A stretch of 64,000 nucleotides of DNA. Origin: Euborellia annulipes (taxonomy: Eukaryota > Arthropoda > Insecta > Dermaptera > Anisolabididae). A program made the translations under genes and the position numbers. Positions 1-11,029 of this stretch are shown piece by piece; positions within the stretch are counted from its first letter, which is position 1; every line of letters begins with the position of its first letter. Location of the stretch: positions 1 to 64,000 of the forward strand of contig JAKCPI010005643.1 in NCBI GenBank assembly GCA_023213315.1, read 5' to 3'. The notes under the pieces were generated by a model. That model had not been told where the DNA came from. It did no database searches and saw only the letters and a program-made list of their open reading frames with translations.

Positions 1-414
1 ACCGGTACATACAAACATTTTTCCCAATTCATTTTTATAATATATAGATTATTTTAACGGTTAATTATTCATGAACTTAAGATTTTTTGTGAATCATGTC
101 CTTTCCGGGACTCTCCCGGTACACAGACAAAAAATTTACGCCGATATTTTAGAATTCAAAATGTAAATAAATAAAAAAAAAATCGTAAACATGGGTAAAT
201 ATTTATATTTTGTTACCATGGCAACTATTTCTCCTAATTTTTATTTTTTTTCTTATTTTAACTGTTAATTACTCATTAACTTATTGTTATTTGTGAAACA
301 AAACCTGTCCGGGACTCAAACAAACATACACAGAAAATTTCATCATAATTGGTTCAGTCGTTTAGGAGGAGTTCAGTCACATACACACGTACAGAAGAAT
401 TATATATATAAAGA
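1..414 (-). mobile_element. Helitron copy (family Hel-1), cut by window start
   Basis: Near-duplicate of the complete copy at 11732-12204, sharing the blocks tcctttccgggactctcccg, gttaccatggcaacta and acacacgtacagaag. Read on the minus strand it starts with TC at 414-413, as Helitrons do. Its 3' end (hairpin plus CTAG) lies outside the window. No protein is encoded; it is non-autonomous. Confidence 0.75.
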
Positions 415-1003
415 TATAATATATATATATATATATATATAGGCCTATATCTTTATGTATCAGGCCTAATACAGGCCTAATACAGAAAATATTTTATTAA
501 TTGTCTATAGGCCAATAAGTGCGCCTGCCTTCAATAAATATAAAGCCTTTATAAAGAGGTTCTTGGAGACGATTCAATTATCGTATTGTTTATGTCTATC
601 ACGGGTCCCATAAATTCTTTTGTGTTTGTTTGTTTTGCAACCCAGATGATTAATTTGTTTATGTATCAACGGGATGAGAGTAGAGATGTGCAAATGAAGA
701 AAGAAAAGAAGAAGTAAGCAGTCAGCGATATTCGGTTCCAGGTTTGGGCCACCTTTAAAGGTAAAATATATGTGATTCGTCAGTTAACAAACAACTAAGC
801 GTGTACAGACATTAATCTTCATCAAATAATTTATATTTTTGGTATAAACCTGGGAGCGAAACGTTAGCCGTGGGCTGATTTAATAAACAAATTTCGCTGG
901 CTGCTTCATTTCTACAGATTCCTTATATCAAGAACCACGTCGGATAAGCATGAAACTTTTGAAGGGAAATCGTCTACTCGTTTCTTATGTTTTTGATTAG
1001 AAA
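415..1003. other. AT microsatellite and unassigned AT-rich DNA
   Basis: Holds an (AT)n run at about 418-440. A good-looking splice acceptor before 646 is followed by 23 open codons with no convincing continuation. A degenerate Penelope-type terminus sits at 845-905. No supported gene. Confidence 0.5.
845..905 (+). repeat. Penelope-like terminus, degenerate hammerhead-like motif
   Basis: Contains gcgaaacgttagccgtgggc then aataaa and a ggctgctt tail, the same order as the better copy at 27108-27200 (GAAAC, ttggccgtgggctga, caataaa, ttggctgc). The CTGATGA part of a hammerhead core is not recognisable here, so only the 3' half survives. Confidence 0.5.
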
Positions 1004-1134
1004 CAACAGGCATCTTCTCAGTTCCCGCAGTTGAGTTTCCCCTTTATGCTTCTCCTTTTGTTTTTATTTTCTTCCTGGCTGCATGTGACTATTGGTCATT
1101 ATAGGTCTTCGGACCTTATGCACCCATTCAAAAA
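1004..1134 (+). repeat. Dispersed repeat shared with 41270-41396
   Basis: About 130 bp nearly identical to the interior of the TIR element at 41149-41485, from aacaggcatcttctcag to ttatgcacccattc. Here it abuts a DINE-like copy through a poly-A. It is a truncated copy of that element. Confidence 0.7.
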
Positions 1135-1137
1135 AAA

Positions 1138-1730
1138 AAAATCTGGTGTGACTAGTCGCACCAGATTTTTTTTATATCGAGATATATTTAGTTTCCGACA
1201 GTAAGGTACATTTTAATTCAAGATGTAAAATTTATAAACATGAGAAAATATTTATATTTTGTTACCATAGCAACCATTTCTCCTATCTTTTCTTTGAAGT
1301 ACAAGAGTAAAGTGGTCTTCAGAAGATTTCAATGGCAAAATAAGAATATACATTTTAAAGAGCATCTAAAAAAATTGATTTATGAATTTATAAAAAATGG
1401 TTGGAGCGAATTTTGAGAAAATCGAAAAAAAAAAAACTGAAAAAGTACATCAGTAAAGTACTAGTACTCTTTGGCCGATTTTGATTAAAAGCTTATTTTT
1501 TCTGTCCCGGGGAGTGTCTAACTTAAATATAAAGTTTCAATCTCCTAGCTCAATTCCTTCATGGCTTAAAGACTATGTCGCGAAAACCACTTTTTTGGAT
1601 TCAGGGGACCTCAAAACGTATATATTCATCAAAATCTCGACATTGAATTTTTGACATGAATCCAATACTCTATATATATTAACATATATATACTCTATAT
1701 ATATTAACATATATATAGGTAAGAAAAGTA
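1138..1730 (-). mobile_element. DINE-like element, near full length
   Basis: Carries the terminal AATCTGGTGTGAC arm, the gtaccatagcaaccatttctc block, the cagtaaagtactagtact block, the atcaaaatctcgacattg block and the ggtaagaaaagt end. The terminal hairpin has lost its inner stem (only actagtcgcacc remains), and the GTCT microsatellite is missing. Confidence 0.85.
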
Positions 1731-2519
1731 AAAAATGACCTGGAAAATTTTTCTACTTTTTTGTCTATTTTTTTAACTTCTAAAATTGATTGTTATTTAT
1801 TTCCAATTTCATTAAATTAAATTATAATAAAAAAACTAATTTATATTTGAAACTTTCGAACGAAAATATTTTTAGAATTCAATCATTATATTATAATAAT
1901 ACTTGTAATATACTTATTTTAGAATTGACACGAAAACCCTTCTCTATATTTCAATGTGAATTATTTTTGGCTTGGTTATATATAATAGAAACTTTAGTAG
2001 AATATTGAAAATGATGTGAAGGTAGCAATAATAATATCCTAAATGATTAGTTCTATAATAGAACTGTAATATGAGTTGAGTTTGAGACCAAAGTTTATAG
2101 GATTGGGAAGGGGGACTCTTAGAGTAGTTCCAAGGAGTTAACGCTCCACCACTACTACTACTTGAACTTTATACACACAGCAGCAGCACTAGCAGCCATA
2201 TTGAATTTATGATGAATTGTATAAATCAATTAGGGGGAATGACATGTGATGACGTCATCATTGTATCAGCTGTTGAAATATATATATTTATATGCTGGAG
2301 ATATCTCAAGAGAGACAGAAAGAGATTTACATGCGTCATTTGAATATAGGTAAAGGCAAAGGGAGAGGCAATTTCTTTTTCTTTGTTCAATTGCACCCTA
2401 AGGGACAATACAAATATACAAATAGCTAGAAAAAGAAGAAAAATTTTTTTAATATTAAAAAATTTATAAAAAATTTTCTTATACTCTTGAGAAAAAAGCA
2501 GACACAATTTTTCTAATAA
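1731..2519. other. AT-rich DNA, no gene seen
   Basis: Two open frames here (72 codons from 1790; 93 codons minus 2226-2507) are Asn/Ile/Phe/Lys-rich, have no splice context and match no family I know. A short run of CAG/CTA triplets lies at 2150-2200. Confidence 0.4.
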
Positions 2520-2660
2520 TTAAATTGCAAATTGTTAGTAAATCTTTGAAACTCATAACCTAGTGTTTTTAATTTAATTTTTTTTATATAGGCCTATACA
2601 TAATGTTTTTAACTAGAGCCTACGGTTGATAGTTTAAATTTAATTAATGATCACATTCAT
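2520..2660 (+). repeat. Dispersed repeat (copies at 51075-51165 and 61770-61905)
   Basis: The three places share the order taacctagtgtt, tatataggcctayacataat, tagagcctacgg-like, tagtttaaattt, taattaatgatcaca-like. Family unknown. In the 61.8-kb copy an MSEPTIQNKF-like reading follows. Confidence 0.5.
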
Positions 2661-2870
2661 TTTTTATAAAAATTTGAATGTAGTATTAAAAAATTACTTT
2701 TTTAGTCTCAGGCACAAACGTGTATTTCCTTCAAAATCTCAAATTTGTATAAAAATTTCTCTCACTCTCTATCTATATATATATATATATATATTTGAAG
2801 GAGGTATATAGCTGAGTGTTGATATTCAAATAAGTAGAAAGAATGAGCAAGCAGCTAGTTATATTTCAAT

Positions 2871-3075
2871 TTATTAATAAACCAAGGCCGACGTTTCGGT
2901 AACATTTTGGACCATCCTCTGGGCTACAGATGGTGAAAAAGAAATTTAACAGAAAAATACAATCAAATATTTACATATAATAACAAAAAGAAAAAAAAAA
3001 TATGTAATTGATTGTATTTATCTGTTAAATGTTCTTTTCTTCATTTGTAGCCCTGAGGATGGTCCCATATTATAT
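2871..3075. repeat. Penelope-like termini in inverted arrangement
   Basis: Minus-strand 2940-2875 reads cagaggatggtcc, then accgaaacgtcggcc. Plus-strand 3046-3072 reads ccctgaggatggtccc. The two face each other around about 110 bp of AT-rich DNA. A similar paired arrangement is at 26995-27230. The core resembles a hammerhead ribozyme with CTGAGGA in place of CTGATGA. Confidence 0.55.
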
Positions 3076-3955
3076 CTATAACATATAGGTAAAGAAAGTA
3101 AAAAGCATTTTACTGAGCACTTTGTTTTTTTTTAACAATTCAAATTCCGAATTCCAATTTTTAAAAATTTTATATTTTATTTTTTAGTTAGAATTGAAAA
3201 TACAATTTCCGGATTAATAAATTAATAGCATTATTGAAGTATAAATTTTAATAATGCGTCTACTCCCGCAAGTAATACTCTCATAATCTAGAGACCATAG
3301 ATTCACAATGATTATATTTATTCAAAATTATTCAATTTACTCCCAAAAGGATCATTTAGATATTTTAACAATTTTCTGAATGAGATATATTTGATCTAAT
3401 CTTTTTATTAACGTAAATTCGTCGAACCCAAACATCGAATTAACCTTCACATACACTCTCTCTTTCTCTCTTTCTTTGACACTTGTCCTTTTCCCTTCTC
3501 TCTTCACCGCAAATGGGTAAATTTCGATTGGAAACTTTATCCAAAAAAAAGAAGAAAGAAAGAACGAAAGAGGAAGGGAAAAAAGGAAACAAGCTGTTAC
3601 TGTAACTGTCGTCCAGACAACAACAACAACATGTGGTCCCCACAAAGAAAAAAAGAAAAAAGAACTACCCAGAGTTAAAAAAAAGAAGCAGCCGAAACTT
3701 TGTTTCTTGTTGTAAATCTCGCCGTCAAGTCAAATAGCTAACAGAAACACCTGACATTTAGAAGATTAAAAAAAAAAGTAATAAAATGGTTAAAAAATAA
3801 TAATGAATTGAGTTTTTAATTAGTTCTTTTCTTTAAGAGAAGAATAAACATTTCACATTCATTGAAGGAAAGTCCAAAGGTGTTTTTTTTTTCTAATATT
3901 ATTAACGATATATACGTGTATTTTGGTTCAGACATATTTATTTATAACATTTGGA
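3076..3955. other. AT-rich and GA-rich DNA, no supported gene
   Basis: Includes a purine/pyrimidine-biased stretch at 3440-3680. A 97-codon minus-strand frame (3352-3645) runs through it; the frame is made largely of low-complexity codons and has no splice or start context, so it is not called. Confidence 0.4.
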
Positions 3956-3974
3956 ATCCAAATGATTTAAATAA

Positions 3975-4047
3975 ATACAGACTAGCTGGGATTCGAACCC
4001 GCGCCCTTGGCTTTCAACTACATTTTTCAACAACTCTAGCCTATCGC
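3975..4047 (-). repeat. tRNA-like SINE head, minus strand
   Basis: On the minus strand it reads gggcgataggctag then gcgggttcgaatcccagc, the latter a near-perfect RNA polymerase III B box. The acceptor stem does not pair, so this is a tRNA-derived repeat and not a tRNA. It served as target for the SINE-1 insertion that follows: aactctagcct is repeated on both sides of that copy. Confidence 0.55.
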
Positions 4048-4320
4048 CCTCGGGGCTTGGTGTAGAGGTTAGCGTGCTAACTTCGTATACCAAACGTCGC
4101 GGGTTCGGACCCCAGGCAGTCCGATGATTTTATTTAAGTCATTTGGATACCAAGTGGCTTAAATAAGAATACCTGCACCCCCAATAGATATTTTCAATGC
4201 AAGGGTTATCGTCAAAAAGTCTTATATGGCCTGAGTTGCCGAGAAGACTGTGTGAATGTGTGTATGAGCGAGAGTGTGAATGAGAAAATAGTGTGAATGT
4301 TAATAAAAAAAAAAAAAAAA
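4048..4320 (+). mobile_element. SINE-1, complete copy
   Basis: tRNA-derived head with A-box-like ttggtgtagaggttagc and B box cgggttcggacccc. Then the palindrome catttggataccaagtg, the block tatggcctgagttgccgag, a gtgaatgtgtgt region and a poly-A tail. Flanked by a direct repeat actctagcct (about 4030 and 4321). Reference copy for the family. Confidence 0.85.
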
Positions 4321-4383
4321 ACTCTAGCCTCTCTGCCACGGGAGTTCAAATTTTTTTTTTTATCATTGATATATGATACTCAC

Positions 4384-4426
4384 CAGTAAAACCATCGTAT
4401 AAATTTATTGACCTAGGAAGATACGT
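4384..4426 (-). CDS. candidate internal exon, unknown gene
   Basis: On the minus strand, acceptor cgtcattacag precedes a 43-bp stretch followed by the strong donor GTGAGT (4383-4378). Only one of three frames is open, reading TYLPRSINLYDGFT with phase 0 in and phase 1 out. No partner exon could be linked, and short splice-flanked open stretches arise by chance in AT-rich DNA. Function not recognised. Confidence 0.25.
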
Positions 4427-4631
4427 CTGTAATGACGAAACAATGCCAACTGTTATCTCTGGCTGTGCGATTCTAATCTAAGGACTGAAGATGGTTCTTA
4501 AATAAAAAGAACTGAAAGGTCTCTGGTAATCAGAACCTGCATACAGTCTTTTTTTTGACTGCTCCTAGCCATAATTATCCATCTATACATCTCACAGCCA
4601 CTACTCAGAACAGATTGTTGTAATATATCAG

Positions 4632-4715
4632 AAACAGCTCTTGAGCTATGGTTCAGAGGTAGAGGATTAGCTCCTGATGCCAAAGATCAAGGGTTCGTAT
4701 CCCATCCCAGGTGAA
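4632..4715 (+). repeat. tRNA-like SINE fragment
   Basis: A-box-like tggttcagaggtagagg and B box agggttcgtatccc with proper spacing, but the ends do not form an acceptor stem. Followed by AT-rich DNA without the SINE-1 body. Probably a separate tRNA-derived family. Confidence 0.5.
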
Positions 4716-4819
4716 GAATTTATTTGAATTTAATAAATTAAATAAATACGTAAGGGGTCTGCCCTCAGATGTCAAAAAATACCTTAAACAATTTTAAGAA
4801 AGTAAAAAAAAACTAACTG

Positions 4820-5526
4820 TTAAGCCGGCTACACACGTAACTGCAAACCGCAGGAACAAAATTTTTGTACAAGCAAATTTAGCGTCTGAAGGAAAATTTT
4901 GCACAAGCATTTTTTTTTAACACTCACTCTTTTCCCATTCACACACACATACACAATAAAATCAACGGACTGCCTGGGATCCGAACCTGCGACCCTTGGT
5001 ATATAAGGGAAGCACGCTACCAACTACACCAAGCCCGAGGACACAATCATTTTAATTTTTCAAGCCGCTTGTTGCTCGATTGAATTTGAATTATGCCTGC
5101 TTGCACACGCATATTTGTACAAGCTAAACGCAACGTGTGTGGCTTGTACAAGCAAACGTCCTAAATTTACTCTGTGCCGTGAATGAATTAATCATCATGT
5201 CTTGAGATTTGAAGATAGCTCACAGAGAATTAATTATTGGAAAATTTTATTTTCGAATATCAAAATCACCATAAGACAAAGAAATAAGCATCATACAATA
5301 TCTTAAGTAAATATAGAAAATAAAAAAGAATAAAAAAATATATATATATTAGAAATAAATAAATAAAAATAAATATAGAATAGTAAGAGGATAAAGAAGC
5401 AAGCAGCCAGGTAGTTAGTCTCCACGAAATGAAACTCTCTAAATATAGAATATGTATAATATGCTTGTACAAAAATATTGGTCATGCATGCTTGTCAAGT
5501 TTGCAGTTACGTGTAGCCACCCTTAA
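4820..5526. mobile_element. TTAA MITE (piggyBac-type), with nested SINE
   Basis: Ends are TTAAGCCGGCTACACACG and, inverted, TTAAGGGTGGCTACACG, followed on both sides by taactgcaaac. Subterminal ttgtacaagc motifs recur in both orientations. TTAA at 4820-4823 and 5523-5526 is the expected piggyBac target duplication. No transposase. A truncated SINE-1 head sits inside. Confidence 0.8.
4907..5040 (-). mobile_element. SINE-1, internally deleted copy inside the TTAA MITE
   Basis: From the right: caccaagcccgagg head, B box region ggatccgaacctgcgac, then directly the cacacacacattcac-like tail. The palindromic body is missing. Confidence 0.75.
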
Positions 5527-6657
5527 GCTTTCCTACGTAAGTCAAGGAAAACTAACTAAATGAATTTCATTTCCCTTTATAATTTCTAAACTAGTTCATT
5601 TTAATCAATGGTAAAAAAAAAAAAAACTTTCAATGTAAAAATATTATTTTTTCTCTTAAAGTTTCGGTCGCAAATCGGGGCCTTGTTGGACTTCAGAATT
5701 TCTGGAATTCTTTTGTGCACGTCTTTATTTTCATTTGTTTGGATGTTATATTTAATTACCAATTCCCCTCCCCCTCCCCTCATTCACCTACGGTATAATT
5801 AGCTTTTAGCCTTCTCTCCATCCATAATATTTGAATAGATTGTTTGTTTTAATAATTTTATTAAGAAATCTTTAAGAACCAAAAGCATATTTTTATTATC
5901 AATAAAAAAAACAAAAAAAAAAACAAAGATGGTTAAAGAATGCAAACACAGGGGCAAAACAATCAAAAATAATTTGATAACGGGGATTTTATTCTTTAAT
6001 CAAGTTGGATGTAATGAGAAAAAGAAGAGGATGGAAAGAGAGAGAAGAAGAAGAAGAAGATGAAGATGAAGAAGAGAGAGCAGGATTATTCCCTAATCTT
6101 ATTATCATCAAAGAATATAATAAAATAAACACTCATCTTAAGATTTATTATTACAATATTATATGAATAGACGTCTCCCACCATCTTCTTCTCTCTTCTT
6201 CTCTTTCTCTCTCGTTATTCAACCCTTTGTCAATATGGAACCCAACTACTCGGTTTCGGCTTGAGTTGTCTCTTTTAAAGTCGGCATTAAATGGAAATTA
6301 GAGAGACAGAGAGAGAGAGAGAGAAAGGGAATCAATAAAAGGAAAAACCAACACTAAGCCAAAAGAGGAAGAAGAGGGTCTGATGTGACCATCATTTTTT
6401 TTTTTTTATTAAAAAAATTAAAATTTTTAAATGTTATTTTTTTTAGGAGAAAAAAATTAATGAGTTGAATATTTAAAGAAACACTAAAAGGAAAATAGAA
6501 AATACCTCTGTTGAGTGATTAGTGATAATTTGTTTACTTTCATCTGAAGAACACTGAAAGGAAGTACCAGCATGGGGGTGGCTAAGGGAATCCCTGCCCC
6601 CTCCCAGAAGGCTCGTTCGCGGGCGGGGGCAGGGGGCACAGAAAATTCCTGTCATCC
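5527..6657. other. AT-rich DNA with GA microsatellites, no gene seen
   Basis: Holds (GAA)n/(GA)n around 6025-6080, CT-rich DNA at 6180-6215 and (GA)n at 6300-6325. Minus- and plus-strand frames of about 60 codons around 5600-5800 are chance openings. 6580-6640 is a C/G-rich patch (ccctgccccctcccag, ggcgggggcagggg) of unknown origin. Confidence 0.4.
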
Positions 6658-6658
6658 A

Positions 6659-6892
6659 TTGGCGTAGCCAGAAATTTTTGATCGGGGGGGATCAAGAAAT
6701 TTTTTTCAAAAATTTAAGATTATTTTAGGGTATTTATAAATCATTTTGATTTTTTTTTTTTAGCTAGAGTAAATTATTATATTTTACTTTCTCTTACCCT
6801 ATGTGAAATATAATTTGTATTAAATATCTAGTCATGGCTTGGGTCCCATGGGGGGGGGTTTGAACCCCCAAAACCCCCCTGGCTACGCCTAT
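6659..6892. mobile_element. hAT-type MITE with 8-bp target duplication
   Basis: Left end ttggcgtagccagaa, right end ctggctacgcctatg. GTCATCCA occurs immediately outside both ends (6651-6658 and about 6895-6902). G-runs and C-runs next to the ends can pair. Non-coding. Confidence 0.75.
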
Positions 6893-7199
6893 GTTGTCAT
6901 CCAAAGTTTTTTTTGTCATTTTTCATTATTTTTGCTTTATAATATTAAAGTTGTAAGCTTTTGGTTTTTTAGCAGTTAACAATTCCATTTTTAAGGATTC
7001 TCCTATCAACTGTAGGGGTGTGCAAGTCTGTTTTTTCGTGGGATCTCGTTGAAAATAAAAAGCCACTTCATTTCCCATCTTGGTGTGATCATTTTCTACC
7101 CTACAAATCACTTTTAGTATTGTACAAAAATTTTATCAGAAATTATGCTTAATTTAATTTACTTTTTGAGATTATTTCCGGGTTGAAACCCTCGAACCG

Positions 7200-7372
7200 C
7201 CCACGGGCTTGGTATAGGGGATTTGGATACCAAATGGCTTAAATAAAAATGCCTGGACCCCAATGTGTATATTAATCAAATACAGATATCGTCAAAGTCT
7301 TATATGGCCTGAGTTGCCGAAAAGATTATGTGAATGAGAAAAAGTGTGTTTGAAAAAAAAAAAAAAAAAACC
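7200..7372 (+). mobile_element. SINE-1, head-deleted copy
   Basis: Short gggcttggtataggg head, then the gatttggataccaaatggc palindrome, the tatggcctgagttgccga block and a poly-A. Duplicated flank cctcgaaccgcc / cctcgaaccacc on the two sides marks the insertion. Confidence 0.8.
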
Positions 7373-7459
7373 TCGAACCACCACTTGAGCTGGAAGGGGT
7401 ACTCCATACCCCCACCACCGAGGATGGATGGTCAAATTCCCTAGACTCGCCCAGGAGTA

Positions 7460-7701
7460 CAGTGAGCACCATAATTAAGTCCCACCTGATAGCTTTAGCC
7501 TTAAGTATATCGATTATTATATGGTGTATAATTAAATAATTTTAATGACCCAAAAGGCAAAACAAACGTAACATATGGTTCAGATGATTTTATTTTAGCT
7601 TTTCAAATTTAAATGTATTTCACCATAATCCATATACTATAGGCCTACCATATACTTAAGTCTAAAGCTATCAGGTGGGGACTTAATTATGGCGCTCACT
7701 A
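7460..7701. mobile_element. TA-flanked MITE (mariner-type) with ~50-bp TIRs
   Basis: Left cagtgagcaccataattaag and right, inverted, tagtgagcgccataattaag. The match continues through cctgatagcttta for about 50 bp. A TA dinucleotide flanks both ends (7458-7459, 7702-7703). No reading frame inside. Confidence 0.8.
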
Positions 7702-7790
7702 TACAAGGATGAAATATTCTTTTCACTTTTGACTCTAATGCTTCTAATTCTAATTTTCAAAATATATCTATAATGTAGTCTAATCTTAAG

Positions 7791-7927
7791 ACGGTGGAAA
7801 AAGAGATTTTTAATTTTTTGGATAATTTTAACTAACGCCTATTTTGAAACCAGTCGTGGCATTGAAAAATTAGCAAAGCGTTGGCTATAAGTGTATCGTT
7901 CTTGAAGGAGACTACGTTGATAAATAA
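7791..7927 (+). pseudogene. mariner-type transposase, C-terminal relic
   Basis: Reading frames give TVEKEIFNFLDNF, a stop, then FETSRGIEKLAKRW, then after a 1-base shift YKCIVLEGDYVDK and a stop. This matches the usual C-terminus of mariner transposases (…KRWxKCI…L.GDYV.K). The DNA after the stop (tagtcccgaaactttatgatca-like, to about 7995) resembles a mariner 3' end. At least one frameshift and one stop make it dead. Upstream catalytic domain not found. Confidence 0.8.
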
Positions 7928-7995
7928 AAAAGAATTTCGGCAAATAAATGTTGTTTTAGTAGTTAGTCCCGAAACTTTATGATCATTCTATTACT

Positions 7996-8656
7996 TTCTT
8001 TATTTAAAAAAAAAAAATAATAACTTTCTAAAAAGGTAGAAAAGAATTTGGTAATTTATTTTTCTATATATTTAACGATACCTCCGATGAGTGACCAAAT
8101 ATATCGAAAATTGAATTCGCTATTTTATTGACAGGACTATGTTTATGTGTGCGTTTGTGTTTGTGTCACGTGACGCTTTATAAGTGTGACAGGTGTCAGA
8201 GGGAATTTTCTATCTCTCTCTCTATCGAAGGTTTGTATTTCGTGGAGAGAAGTTTTGAACATCGAGCGAGAGAGAAAGAGAAGCTTGAGGGCATAAAATG
8301 ACTCTCTTTTTAGACTGCTGATAAGTCCTAAGGTCTTCGTTAGATGTAAAAGGGAGAGGGGGAGTTAAATAGCTTCAGGGGTAACCAACTTCGCCAATTT
8401 ACAGATCGGAATACACTTTGGTAACAACTTTTAGTTTTACTCAAAAAAAAAAATTCCTTCTCTCTCTTTCTCTTCCTATTCTCATTTGGAATAAATTTAG
8501 TATCATCATCACCTTAGAGAATCTCCCTCTCTTTCTTTATAATACAATTAAAATATTTTAATGCAATCTTAACATCTTGCTCTCTATTCAAATAAATTTA
8601 TTATTCTTATAAGTACCAAAGTTAAACTACATAACATTGGATTTGATTATGTTATT
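7996..8656. other. AT-rich DNA with GA/CT tracts, nothing recognised
   Basis: Contains ctctctctctatcg and gcgagagagaaagag around 8210-8285. No exon candidate. Confidence 0.35.
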
Positions 8657-8750
8657 ATTTATTCACTCCCGGGTTCTCAGGCCGCAGGCGGGCCCGAACC
8701 AGCTGACGGGGGGGTCCAGGGGGAAGGCGGGCGACGCGGCCAAAAATTAA
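8657..8750 (+). mobile_element. Helitron fragment (GC-rich repeat unit)
   Basis: gccgcaggcgggcccgaacc then agctgacggggg, ggtccaggggg and gcgacgcggc: one degenerate unit of the array seen at 31310-31980. Confidence 0.65.
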
Positions 8751-9645
8751 AAACAAAAAAAAAAAAAAATTAAAAACATTCGAGGCTTTAACAATCCATG
8801 TCACATGTGACACAAAAGCTTTGTCTATTTAAAAACTATTTATAAAAAATTAATAATTGATCACCTTTGAATTTTTAAATCAGGCAACGAGCAACGAGCA
8901 AATATCCCCAATGACATCTTTTTTTAAATCATGTATAATGCATTAGCAATCAAAATATAAAATTTGATGATGATAAGTCAAATAAGAATTTTAAATATGA
9001 TGTGATAAATTCCCAATCACATGCATACATAGATAATAGAGAAACTTTTTTCTTTGCACACCCTTATCTCAATTTGGCACATGGTATTATATCAATACCA
9101 TCAATAAAAATTTAGATAAATTTTTAATACAATATAATATATTAATAATTAATAATAGTAGGGCGTAATTCATTTGATCTTTTTTATAATCGGATTCTTA
9201 AACAGGCAGCATTCATTTGTTAATTTTTTGTGTTATAGGATCATGTTCAAAAACCAATAGATTACGATGTTAATAATATTAAACAATATTAAAGTCCTTT
9301 GAATAGTCCAATAATAAATAATTAACCATTGAACACTTAGGGACCATTATTGTATGTTATTAAATGGCCTAATTTCAATATAACAATAATGAATTACCAA
9401 AATGTGACATAGAAACACAATATGCTGGCAAATTGGCATATTCTAATCGATAAATTTTTTTTTTAATCTATATGAATATCAAATGAATTAACTTAATGCG
9501 TGTGTATCATTTATATTCATTTTATGATATCGTTTAAAGTGCATTTAGAGCCTCAGATATACAAAAAGATGGCGCGCAAAGGAAAAAGTACAACAATATT
9601 TACTTATTGAAGTAATAAAATTTAATGAATATCCATTTGGGATTC
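8751..9645. other. AT-rich DNA, nothing recognised
   Basis: Long A/T runs, no splice-flanked open stretch, no inverted repeat that I can see. Confidence 0.35.
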
Positions 9646-9921
9646 CAAATCCATATTAAAGTATAGAGGTAGGAATTGATAATTTTAAAAAATATTTCAT
9701 CCCACTTTTTTACTATGATCCTTCCTCGTATTTTTTTTTCTTTTCACCTGATAAATTATGTAAATGAAGCTAAATCGCGTTATTTATGGATCGAAAGAGT
9801 AGGTGCTTCATCCCTATCGATATACAACGAATAAATCATGCATTTATCCCTTCTATCGATCCTTTGAGAAATAAATGTATGATAATTTTAAAACCAAATT
9901 GTATAAATATAAATTGAGATG
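9646..9921 (-). repeat. Dispersed repeat, inverted relative of 17400-17580
   Basis: aaatcgcgttatttatgga, tcatccctatcgat and acgaataaatcatg here match, in reverse complement, the blocks at 17555, 17480 and 17460. In the 17.3-kb copy the body follows a DINE-type start hairpin. Confidence 0.6.
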
Positions 9922-9957
9922 GTTTTTACTTTCTCTTACTTCTATATATGTTAATAT

Positions 9958-10874
9958 TAGGGTCCGACCGAAACAAGATTTTCAGCTGAAACCGAAACCG
10001 AATATTCGGCCTCAATCCTAGTTTCGGCCGAAACCGTAACCGAAACTTGTATTTCCTATAAAAAATTCATATCATTTTACCTTTTTTTTTTTTCTTACCT
10101 ATGATATATGTAATATATATAAAGAGAAAGTATTGGTTTATGTCAAAAATTCGATGTCGACATTTTGATGGATCTTCACGTTTTGAGGTCCCCTGAATCA
10201 AAAAGTGGTTTTCGCGACATGGTCTGTCTGTGGGTGTGTGGGTGGGTGGGTGGGTGGGTGTGTGTGTGTTCAATTTTAACATGAAGGAATTGAGCTTTGA
10301 GGTTGAAATTTTATATTTAATTTAAACACCCCCCGGGACGAAAAATAAGTTAATCCAAATCGGCAAAGAGTACTAGTACTTTACTGATGTACTTTTTCAG
10401 TTTTTTCGATTTTCTCAAAATTTGCTAACGATTTTTTAAAATTCAAAAATCAATATTTTTAGATCTCTTTAAAATGTATATTCTCATTTGAATTGAAATC
10501 TTCTGAAGACCATTATCTTGTATTTCATAGGGAAGATAGGAGAAATGGTTGATGGTAACAAAATATAAATATTTTGTCATACTTATAAATTATCTTGAAA
10601 ATCGAATGTACCGTACTGTCGGAAACTAAATACATGTCGACACAAAAAATCTGGTGAGACAAGACATACACAACTTTCGATTACCGAAGGTAAGAGAAAG
10701 TTGTGTGCTGTGCCAAACAGATTTTTTTGAAATTTTTTCCGCCCTGCGGAAAATTTTTTCCCCCTCCCTTGAAAATCATTTGACCTTTTTTTTTGGATGC
10801 TAGTCTCATCCCATCTTTTCAGACTCAGGTTTCGGCTACTTTTTGGCCGAAACCGAATATTCGGTCCGTTCCTA
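9958..10874. mobile_element. hAT-type element with 8-bp target duplication
   Basis: Starts TAGGGTCCGACCGAAAC and ends, inverted, TAGGAACGGACCGAATATTC. GTTAATAT at 9950-9957 and 10875-10882 is the duplication. The interior has repeated accgaaaccgaatattcgg palindromes and a full DINE-like copy. No transposase. Confidence 0.8.
10078..10728 (+). mobile_element. DINE-like element inside the hAT element
   Basis: Near full length. The start hairpin is degenerate (poly-T then cttacc). The GTCT/GTGG microsatellite, the gtactagtactttactgat block and the terminal nested hairpin ending caaacagatttttt are present. Confidence 0.85.
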
Positions 10875-11029
10875 GTTAATATATTTAGAGAGAAAGTATT
10901 CGATTCATGTCAAAATGTCGATGTCGAGATTTTGATGGATATACACGTTTTGAGGTTCCCTGAATTCAAAAAAGTGGTTTTCGCGACATGGTGTGTCTGT
11001 CTGGGTGTGTGAAAAAATATTTCAAGGTG

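Noticed and set aside
3352..3645. 97-codon minus-strand frame
   Set aside because: Low-complexity codons (Val, Ser, Phe, Arg/Glu runs) and no supporting signals.
4632..4715. Functional tRNA gene
   Set aside because: Good A and B boxes but acceptor ends do not pair; same for heads at 18003, 34487, 38425, 47741 and 61079.
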